This document shows positions 57,922-64,000 of a stretch of DNA of 64,000 nucleotides, piece by piece. Made by a program: the position numbers and the translations under genes. Within the stretch, counting starts at the first letter, position 1, and the number at the start of each line of letters is the position of its first letter. Location of the stretch: NCBI GenBank assembly GCA_016235555.1, contig JACRKC010000080.1:1-64000 (forward strand). The letters are read 5' to 3'. Under the pieces are notes generated by a model, which had not been told where the DNA came from, ran no database searches, and saw only the letters and a program-made list of their open reading frames with translations. Origin of the DNA: Verrucomicrobiota bacterium (GTDB taxonomy: Bacteria; Verrucomicrobiota; Verrucomicrobiia; Opitutales; Opitutaceae).

Positions 57922-60900
57922 CTAGAACGAAAAGGTATTGGTGAGAATAAACGTGCGTTTCTCCGGAAGCGTGAAGACCGCGACGTCGCCCGTGGAGATG
58001 GTGCCCTGTGCGCGCCGGTCGAGATCGTTGAACAGGTTGCGGACATTGAGCTGCACGCGCCAGCCGATCTTGTTTTGCAGGAGGCGCCGGCCGTAGCCGA
58101 GGAAGCCGTCGAACTCGTTCAACGCCCGGCCGCTGATCGGTTTGTTGAGGTCGCTGATCGTGAGCGTGTCGTTCGGGCCGATGAAGCCCTCGGTGAACTG
58201 CAGTTCGCTGCCCTTGACCGTCTTGCTCCCGTAGCCGACGACCGCCGGCGAGCGGTAGCGCCAGCTGCCGCCGAGGAAGGCCCCCTTGAGCGGGCCGGAG
58301 GAGAAGCCGTAACGCGCCGTGCCGTTGGCGCGGTCGCGGCTCATCTGCGCGACGCTGTGGCCTTCCTGCGCCTTGATGAAATTCCAACTGTTGATGGCGT
58401 TGCCGACGACGAGGTCGTTGATGGTTTGCGTGGTGCTGGGGAAGACGAAGGAGCTCTTGAACCTGGCCCAGACGGGGAGGCGGTCGGCGATGAAGGCATA
58501 CCACGACGCGGCCATGTTGGACTCGACGGCGTCGTTGCGGGCGAAGCTGGCGCTGACGCGCCAGTTGGGCGTGGGATTGGCGATGAGTTCGATCTCGGTG
58601 CCCTTGGAGACGAGGTCGGAGAACACGTCGTAGGTCTCGCGCTGGCTGGCAGGCCGGCTGGCGGTGCCGATGGCGCGGACGCTTTCGGAGAAGCTGGCGA
58701 ACTTCACGCTCGACGGGGCGCCGGCGAGCAACGCGGCGCTCTCGATGTTGTAGACGACGTTGCGAAACGGGTTGACGCCGCCGAGGCCGCCGGCGGCGCG
58801 GAGCGTGTTGTTCACGCCGTCGTCGACCGAGGTGTGCTGGCGGTTGATGCGCAGCATCAGGTTGTCTTTGAGCAGGTGAAACGCGATGCCGTAGTTCTTG
58901 CCGGTGCCATCGCCGACGGGCGGCGTGGTGCCGTCGAGGTTGAGCTTGATGCTGGAGGGCGGGTCGTGGGTGTTGGACTCGTCGTAGAAGAGCGAGAGCC
59001 AGGGGAACGGATGCACGACGACATCGACGAGGCGCGTGTTGCCGGAGCGCACCTGGTCGAGCGCGTAGGCGCCGGGGAGTTGTTTGCGGCCGTCGAACTG
59101 GTCATACCACCAGGCATAGCCCGCGTTGTTGCCGATGCCGCTGCCGCCGTTGGTGCCGGTGCGCAGCTGGCGCGTGGTGTCGATGGAGTAGCTCTTGCTG
59201 ACGTCGCGGCGCTGGCCGTAGGTCACGACGATTTTGTCCTTCAGGAAGAAACTCTGAATCGTCTGGACGTTGCTCGAGATGTGGCGGCGGCTGTTGGTCG
59301 TGTTGCTCGCGCCGAGGGGGTTGTCGAGCGTGGCGACCTGCCAGTCGGTGCCCGGCAAAATCCCGGGCGCGAACGGATCGAAGGGAAACACGGCCGAGTA
59401 AACGCCCTTGGAGGCCGGGTCCCGGGGGTTGTCGAGGTAGAGGCGGATGCGCGGGCTGCGCTGCGCGGACATGAGCGAATCGGCGGGATTGCTGACGTTG
59501 GCGGCGGCGTAGTTGGCGGCCAGGCTGGCGGGGGTGTTGATGATCCGGAAGTCGCTGTTCGCGCGACCGTCGCGGGCTTTGTCGGCGGACCAGAGGGCGG
59601 CGACGCGGTGGCGCCCGATCCATTTTTTCCAGCCGGTTTTTTCGGTGAAGTTGAGATCGTAGGAGGCCGAGACGCGGCGGCTGTCGAAGCGGTAGAACGA
59701 CTCGCCCGAGCCGGGAGTGGTGGTGAGGTAGTAGCGGCCGACGTTGGGATTCGGCGTGACGCGGTCGGGCAGGTATTGGTTGGCGTCGACGCGCAGTTCG
59801 GTGCCGGTGAAGGGGAGGAGGTCGACGAATTTGTTGATGTAGCGCTCCTGATTGTTGCCGAGCTCGAGGTAGAAGTTCTTCAGCGGGTTGAGTTCGACGG
59901 TGAAGCCGCGGATGTCGGCATGCAGCCGGTTCTGCAGCGCCTGGCCGGTGAAATTCGTGTCGAGGGGGAAGAGGCTGCTGTCGGCGAGCGAGCGGTCGAA
60001 ATTGTCGGGGGACGTGGCGGCGGTGTCGTAGCTGCGGGTGACGACGGTGGTGTTGGCGTATTGGAAGCCGGCGGGCGAGGTGCCGGCGATGTTGCCCATC
60101 AGCACGACGGGGAACGTGGTGGAGTTGTAGATTTGAAACGCGGGATTGAAGTTGGCGAGGCCGGGCGTGTTGACATTCGCGGGCAGGGCCTTGCCGACGC
60201 CGTTGTCGAAGATCGGCCGGCCGGCCTTGATCCACGGGGTGATGGCGTCGGTGATGACGGTGTTGCGCACGGGCATGCGGTTGCGGTGGACGTCCTCCAC
60301 GTAGGCCCGGGCGCTGATCCACCCGAACGGTCTGGCTTCGACGGTGGCGAAGAGGCGTTTCTGCCGGTCGAAGTTCGGCGTGCGCGCCCCGCGCTGGTCC
60401 GAATTCAGGCCGGTGAGGCGCAGGGCGAGTTTGTTTTTGAGGATCGGCTGGTTCAGGTCGATCGACGTGCGCTTCGAGTCGTTGCTGTCGAAGCGCGATT
60501 CGAGGCTGTAGCCCGGCTGGGTGACGCGGGCGCGCTTGAGGGAGGAGTCGTTGTTGCCGGAGGGATTGCCGGAGCCGAAGAGGATGGCGTTGGGGCCGGA
60601 GACGAGGGTGAAGCGTTCGCTGTTGTAGGTGTCGATCGGGATGTTGGTCGCGAAGAAATCGTGGGTGGGCGTGGACTGGCCGAGGCCGCGGGCGCGGTTG
60701 TTGCCGTTGATGGTCTGCGTGGTGAGCGTCGCGTTGTTGCTGGACGTGACGTCGTAGAATTCGTCCGTGCTCTCGATGTTGAGCGAGAAGCGGAAGGCAT
60801 CCTCCATCGTGACCGCGGCGACGTCCTGGAGGAACTCGGGCGTCATGATCGAGACCTGCGCGGCGACGTCCTTGAGGGAGGTGTTGAGCCGGCTCCCGGC

Positions 60901-61524
60901 GAGGGTGTCCTTGGCGAGATAGCCGACGTCCTTCGAGGAGTTGACCTGGAACGGCGAGAGCACGAGGGCTTCGTCGGCGGGGGCGGTGGTCTGAGCGTCG
61001 GCGGGGGCGGGTGCGAGCGCGAGGGCGAGCCAGGCGCCGAGGGTGGCAAGCGGGGTGCGGGATTTCATGCTTGGCGGAGAAATGGAAGATGGGGGAGGCG
61101 CGGAGGCGGAGGGTGTGGTCAGGGCGGCGGACTCGGCGCGGCGCACGGTGATCGTGCCGGCGGAATCGTCCGCCACGAGGGTGAGCGCCGTGCCGGAGAC
61201 GAGGCGCGCGAGGGCGTCGCGAGGGGCGAATCTGCCCTTGAGCCCCGGAGTGCGGACGCCGCGCACGGCGTCGGCGAAGAAGACAATCTCCAGACCGCCC
61301 TGACGGGCCGCGATTTTGAGCGTCGCGGCGGCGTCGCCGGCGGGCACATCGAATTCACGCGGCGCCTCGGCGGCAACGGCCCCGTGGCAGGCGGCGACGA
61401 CACACAGGCCGACGACCAAGCGAAGGAGGAAAAGGCAGATGGGGTGGGGAAACGCGGCAAGCACCCTGAGACGGCCAGGGCCGGCGATTTCACTAAGGAA
61501 ATTTTTGCAGCCGGGATTCTTCAC
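57922..61524 (-). CDS. TonB-dependent transducer with N-terminal STN signalling domain
   Basis: This 1200-residue frame has a leader (LFLLRLVVGLCVVAACHGAV), a secretin/TonB short N-terminal (STN) domain (FDVPAGDAAATLKIAARQGG, VRGVRTPGLKGRFAPRDALA, SGTALTLVADDSAGTITVRR; about 55-130), a linker, a second signal-peptide-like stretch (TPLATLGAWLALALAPAPAD, near 155), then LVLSPFQVNSSKDVGY, plug and barrel ending NTFSF. The STN domain normally contacts a FecR-type anti-sigma, and fecR- and fecI-like genes lie directly upstream, so a FecIRA relay is likely. The start is GTG at 61524. The internal MKSRTP at 61068 could be a separate receptor start; no stop separates the two parts. Signal specificity is unknown. 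Confidence 0.88.
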   Translation of the reverse strand: MKNPGCKNFLSEIAGPGRLRVLAAFPHPICLFLLRLVVGLCVVAACHGAVAAEAPREFDVPAGDAAATLKIAARQGGLEIVFFADAVRGVRTPGLKGRFAPRDALARLVSGTALTLVADDSAGTITVRRAESAALTTPSASAPPPSSISPPSMKSRTPLATLGAWLALALAPAPADAQTTAPADEALVLSPFQVNSSKDVGYLAKDTLAGSRLNTSLKDVAAQVSIMTPEFLQDVAAVTMEDAFRFSLNIESTDEFYDVTSSNNATLTTQTINGNNRARGLGQSTPTHDFFATNIPIDTYNSERFTLVSGPNAILFGSGNPSGNNDSSLKRARVTQPGYSLESRFDSNDSKRTSIDLNQPILKNKLALRLTGLNSDQRGARTPNFDRQKRLFATVEARPFGWISARAYVEDVHRNRMPVRNTVITDAITPWIKAGRPIFDNGVGKALPANVNTPGLANFNPAFQIYNSTTFPVVLMGNIAGTSPAGFQYANTTVVTRSYDTAATSPDNFDRSLADSSLFPLDTNFTGQALQNRLHADIRGFTVELNPLKNFYLELGNNQERYINKFVDLLPFTGTELRVDANQYLPDRVTPNPNVGRYYLTTTPGSGESFYRFDSRRVSASYDLNFTEKTGWKKWIGRHRVAALWSADKARDGRANSDFRIINTPASLAANYAAANVSNPADSLMSAQRSPRIRLYLDNPRDPASKGVYSAVFPFDPFAPGILPGTDWQVATLDNPLGASNTTNSRRHISSNVQTIQSFFLKDKIVVTYGQRRDVSKSYSIDTTRQLRTGTNGGSGIGNNAGYAWWYDQFDGRKQLPGAYALDQVRSGNTRLVDVVVHPFPWLSLFYDESNTHDPPSSIKLNLDGTTPPVGDGTGKNYGIAFHLLKDNLMLRINRQHTSVDDGVNNTLRAAGGLGGVNPFRNVVYNIESAALLAGAPSSVKFASFSESVRAIGTASRPASQRETYDVFSDLVSKGTEIELIANPTPNWRVSASFARNDAVESNMAASWYAFIADRLPVWARFKSSFVFPSTTQTINDLVVGNAINSWNFIKAQEGHSVAQMSRDRANGTARYGFSSGPLKGAFLGGSWRYRSPAVVGYGSKTVKGSELQFTEGFIGPNDTLTISDLNKPISGRALNEFDGFLGYGRRLLQNKIGWRVQLNVRNLFNDLDRRAQGTISTGDVAVFTLPEKRTFILTNTFSF

Positions 61525-61572
61525 TGCGCGACTGGGTTCGGTGGGGACGCGCGGCAGGGGGAGCTCGGAGAT

Positions 61573-62646
61573 TCACCGCCTCCGGCGGACCACGATTTCG
61601 GTGGCGCTGCGGCGTTCGATTTCGATCCCGGGCGCGGCGGAGAGAAAATTGGCGAAGCCCTCGATGTTGTCGGAGCGGATGGAAGCGATGATGGGCAGCG
61701 CCGCGAGCGATTCGTCGGCGAGGAGGAACTGGACGCGGTTGCGGCGGTTGAACTCGGCGACGGCCGCGGAGAGGGGCGCGGACGAAAAATCGAGGAGCTG
61801 CGGCTGCCAGCTGAGCTGCTGCGCGATCGCCTGCGGACTGACGGGCACGATCTGCGGCGGCGCGGTGGTGGTGAGGGAGACGGTGGCGCGGTGGCCGGCG
61901 GCGACTTCGGAGGGTGGAGCGCGTTGACCCCAACGCGCTGGTTTGGGTTCGGTGTCGGGGGCTAGCGCGTTAGGGGCAACGCGCTCCACCTCGGAAACCG
62001 CGACGCGGCCCTCGGTGACGAGCACTTCGACGGCAGCGGCGTCGAGGCGCACGCTGAACGCGGTGCCGACCGCGCGCACGTCGACGCCGCGGGCATTCAC
62101 GATGAAGGGGCGCGATGGATTTTTCGCGACGGTGAAATAGGCCTCGCCGCTGACGAGGATGGCGCGGCGTTCGGTGGCGGTGAACGCGGTGGTGACGGCC
62201 GCGCCGTGGTTGAGCTCGACCGAGGAACCGTCTTCGAGAATGCGGCGCTTGAGGTCGACGCCGGCGACGGGTGCGGGGGTTGGGGCGGCGGGCGTCGCCC
62301 GCCACCACACGGCGGCGAGCGTGATGGCTGCGGCGGCGGCGAGCGTGGTCGGCACGAGCCAGTGGATTTTCCGCGGCGGCGGCGCGGACCGCGCCGGCGG
62401 ACGGGCCAGGAGGTCGGGATTCGGTTCCGCGCTGTGCTCGGGGCGCCACGTGGCGAGCGCGGTGAAATCGGCGACCGTGCCGCGGTGCAGCGCGAGCCAT
62501 TCGCCGTGGCGCGGATCGGCCGCGAGCCAGTCGAGAAACGCATCCTGCTCCGCCGGCGTGAGGCCGCGGTCGCGGCGCACGAGCCACTCGGCGGCGGCGG
62601 CGGCGCGGTGGCGGGCCTCCGGAGAATCGGGTTCGGGGCGCTTCAT
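61573..62646 (-). CDS. FecR-family anti-sigma factor
   Basis: This 357-residue membrane regulator has a cytoplasmic sigma-binding N-terminus with the DUF4880 pattern (AAAAAEWLVRRDRGLTPAEQ, FLDWLAADPRHGEWLALHRG). One membrane helix follows (VPTTLAAAAAITLAAVW, near 100), then the periplasmic FecR domain (LEDGSSVELNHGAAV, RRAILVSGEAYFTVAKNPSR, VRAVGTAFSVRLDAAAVEVL) and a C-terminal STN-like region (FSSAPLSAAVAEFNRRNRVQ, NIEGFANFLSAAPGIEIER). A 78-bp REP pair (61913-61990) adds 26 residues in frame inside the FecR domain (residues about 219-244). The ATG at 62646 was chosen because upstream codons fall in another REP pair. It should transmit the receptor signal to the sigma factor. Confidence 0.9.
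   Translation of the reverse strand: MKRPEPDSPEARHRAAAAAEWLVRRDRGLTPAEQDAFLDWLAADPRHGEWLALHRGTVADFTALATWRPEHSAEPNPDLLARPPARSAPPPRKIHWLVPTTLAAAAAITLAAVWWRATPAAPTPAPVAGVDLKRRILEDGSSVELNHGAAVTTAFTATERRAILVSGEAYFTVAKNPSRPFIVNARGVDVRAVGTAFSVRLDAAAVEVLVTEGRVAVSEVERVAPNALAPDTEPKPARWGQRAPPSEVAAGHRATVSLTTTAPPQIVPVSPQAIAQQLSWQPQLLDFSSAPLSAAVAEFNRRNRVQFLLADESLAALPIIASIRSDNIEGFANFLSAAPGIEIERRSATEIVVRRRR
61913..61990. repeat. REP pair inside the fecR-like coding sequence, 78 bp
   Basis: Arms 61913-61939 and 61964-61990 are 27-bp inverted copies: GGTGG, then the hairpin AGCGCGTT/AACGCGCT. The two differences lie in the hairpin loop. The element is 78 bp, 26 codons, and is read as VERVAPNALAPDTEPKPARW plus GQRAPP. 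A lone arm is at 17636-17662. Confidence 0.8.
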
Positions 62647-62689
62647 GGGTGGCGAGGCGGAGGGCAGGCGCGTGCTGGCCGGCAATTTC

Positions 62690-62745
62690 GTGGCACGGGT
62701 CTCCCGACCCGTGTTCGGCCCCACGGGTCAGGAGACCCGTGCCAC
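62690..62745. repeat. REP pair (GTGG foot) upstream of the fecR-like gene
   Basis: Arms 62690-62713 and 62722-62745 are 24-bp inverted copies with one loop difference, the same family as the element inside the TPR kinase (13080-13136). It lies between the sigma and anti-sigma genes, 44 bp before the anti-sigma ATG. Confidence 0.8.
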
Positions 62746-62797
62746 TTCGGACCATCACTGCCCAGCAGGCTCGTGTGATTGGAAGGCTCGGGGCGTT

Positions 62798-63325
62798 TCA
62801 TCGCGGGGAAGTCCGGCAGCCGGCGCGGCGTAGCATGAAATCCGTGCAGCGTTCGGTGCCGATGGCGAGTTGCGCGGCGACCGTGCGGTCGGAGATGCCG
62901 AGCTTCTCGCCGATTTCGCGCTGTGTGAGGCTGTAGACGAGGCGGAGCGTCATCACCTGGCGGCAGCGGTCGGGCAGGGACTGAATGGCTTCGGTCAAGA
63001 GGGCGAGTTCCTGGTTGCGGGCGACGCTGTCGGGGATGCTGGCATGGTCATCCAAGACGTTTGAGAGGTCCGTTTCCACTAAGGCATCCGTGCGCGAGAC
63101 GGCGTGGCGGCGGAGCTGGTCGAGCGCGAGGTTGCGGGCGGTGGCGAAGAGAAACGCCTTCGGTGCCTGCAACTCGCCGGTGTCGCGGGCGCGCAGCACG
63201 CGCAGAAACGCCTCCTGCACCACATCGTCGATCGCGAGGCGGGGACCGAACCCGCGCGCCAGCCAGGCGCGCAACATCGCCTCGTGCGGCTGCACGTGTG
63301 CGGCGAACCATTCGGCGGGGCTCAT
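62798..63325 (-). CDS. FecI-like ECF sigma factor
   Basis: This 175-residue ECF sigma factor has region 2 as AHVQPHEAMLRAWLARGFGP, then IDDVVQEAFLRVLRARDTGE, and FLFATARNLALDQLRRHAVS. Region 4 is IQSLPDRCRQVMTLRLVYSL followed by the helix-turn-helix TQREIGEKLGISDRTVAAQL. It is followed by the fecR-like gene and the STN receptor, so it probably drives the receptor operon when signalled. The ATG at 63325 (MSPAEWFAAH) gives the normal length; the 85 codons upstream look non-coding. It lies 270 bp downstream of another TonB receptor end. Confidence 0.92.
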   Translation of the reverse strand: MSPAEWFAAHVQPHEAMLRAWLARGFGPRLAIDDVVQEAFLRVLRARDTGELQAPKAFLFATARNLALDQLRRHAVSRTDALVETDLSNVLDDHASIPDSVARNQELALLTEAIQSLPDRCRQVMTLRLVYSLTQREIGEKLGISDRTVAAQLAIGTERCTDFMLRRAGCRTSPR

Positions 63326-63555
63326 GGCAGGCCAGCGGGAAGTGGCGGGGTCGGCCGGGGGCACGACGCATGAGCTAGCGCCGCGGATTGAGAACGCAAG
63401 CGCGGCGAGCGGGGATGGCCGAGCGTGCTTCCATGGGACGTATCGGTGGATGGCGGGCGCGGGGAATCGGCGCCAAAAGGCCAAAGGCAAACTGCCCTTC
63501 GCGTGATACGCGCTTGGCAAAACGGGCGCCGGTCCCGGGCGCCCGCGAGAATCGA

Positions 63556-63579
63556 TCGGGGCGTAAAGCCCCTCCCACA
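63556..63579 (-). repeat. Single REP unit of the kinase-gene family
   Basis: On the minus strand TGTGGGAGGGGCTTTACGCC then CCGA matches one arm of the pair at 12479-12548. It lies just beyond the stop codon of the receptor fragment. A GC hairpin, GGGCGCC/GGGCGCCC (near 63522-63542), lies beside it. Confidence 0.6.
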
Positions 63580-63595
63580 ATCAATCCGGCGTCGC

Positions 63596-64000
63596 TCAGA
63601 AGCTCACCGTCGTCGTGAAGGTGTAGCTGCGGGGGATGATGAAGGAGAACTGGCTCGGCGTCGCGATGCGCTGCGGATTGGTAATGTCACCGTTCGGCGC
63701 GCGCTGCGCGGTCGTGTAGTAGAGCAGCATGTTTTCGTTCAGAAGATTGCTCACGCGGAAGTCGAATTTGAGGCGGAGCTTTTCCAGCTTCATCGTGTAG
63801 CCGATGACGCCGGTCCAGAGTTGGTAGGGTTTGCGGTAGACGGGGTTGGTGGCGTCGACCGACGGATCGTCGGCGGTGGTGGTCGGGCCGGTGCGGATGG
63901 TGTCGCCGCCGCGGTAGCCGATGACTTCCTTGCCGCGGTAGTTGAGGCCGAGGCCGAGGCGGACGTTCTTCAACCGGCCTTCGCGAATCGTGTAGTCGCT
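63596..64000 (-). CDS. TonB-dependent receptor, C-terminal barrel only (cut by window end)
   Basis: The last 134 residues of an outer-membrane barrel are visible; the rest lies beyond the window. The frame is open to base 64000 (SDYTIREGRLKNVRL), so the TTG near 63973 is not the start. Barrel features are VRLGLGLNYRGKEVIGYRGG, LWTGVIGYTMKLEKLRLKFD, FRVSNLLNENMLLYYTTAQR and the terminal IIPRSYTFTTTVSF with a final Phe. The RxxxNLLNEN turn is common near the end of TonB receptor barrels. It is upstream of the fecI-like gene on the same strand. Confidence 0.88.
   Translation of the reverse strand, partial: SDYTIREGRLKNVRLGLGLNYRGKEVIGYRGGDTIRTGPTTTADDPSVDATNPVYRKPYQLWTGVIGYTMKLEKLRLKFDFRVSNLLNENMLLYYTTAQRAPNGDITNPQRIATPSQFSFIIPRSYTFTTTVSF

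Noticed and set aside
57781-61965. 1394-codon plus-strand frame
   Set aside because: It is antisense to the STN-TonB receptor and FecR-like genes, with low-complexity composition and no recognisable motif.

Overview
This is a high-GC bacterial window, very probably from Verrucomicrobiota and most likely Opitutaceae. The assignment is an inference from gene content. The window carries verrucomicrobial-type TonB-dependent receptors, a PEP-CTERM protein built of strand-loop-strand repeats, a TIGR02999-like ECF sigma factor grouped with Ser/Thr kinases, Tat-exported Gfo/Idh/MocA and FAD enzymes, a CotH protein, and a recurring C-terminal domain with an 'LVRAIGPTL'-like core.

Layout. 1-393: the end of a P-II gene and its terminator. 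394-3386: a repeat-rich patch with two tandem secreted paralogs, bracketed by inverted copies of one repeat and with a broken gene at each edge. 3511-10458: a GT9 glycosyltransferase, a TMTC-like membrane protein with TPRs, a secreted Ig-domain protein and a secreted c-type haem protein. 10570-20024 (minus): DUF885 peptidase, ECF sigma, BamE-like protein, WD40 kinase and TPR kinase in one apparent operon. 20098-22581: membrane pyrophosphatase. 22786-30267: a giant PEP-CTERM protein divergent from an SdrD-B-like secreted protein across an AT-rich gap. 30659-43496: a 1847-residue CotH/lamin-tail protein, a YcaQ-like DNA glycosylase, and a GH3 enzyme followed by a TonB receptor.

44237-64000 is entirely on the minus strand and looks like a glycan-use locus. 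In transcription order it holds a receptor fragment, FecI-type sigma, FecR-type anti-sigma, an STN-TonB receptor, a beta-propeller glycosidase-like protein, a second TonB receptor, three tandem Tat-exported polysaccharide pyruvyl transferase-like proteins, a Tat Gfo/Idh/MocA oxidoreductase, a Tat FAD oxidoreductase and a GH29 alpha-L-fucosidase. The sigma, anti-sigma and receptor can work as a FecIRA-type surface signalling relay.

The most striking signal is a set of small palindromic elements with REP/REPIN architecture. Most have a GTGG, GTAG or GGAG foot followed by a hairpin, usually in inverted pairs. Several unrelated families are present, and differences between arms often preserve base pairing. 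Four copies lie in frame inside signalling genes, and two supply the stop codons of pyruvyl transferase-like genes. A second signal is the run of five Tat-exported proteins, three of them from a family whose known donor, phosphoenolpyruvate, is cytoplasmic. All families were assigned by reading motifs; no database search was possible.
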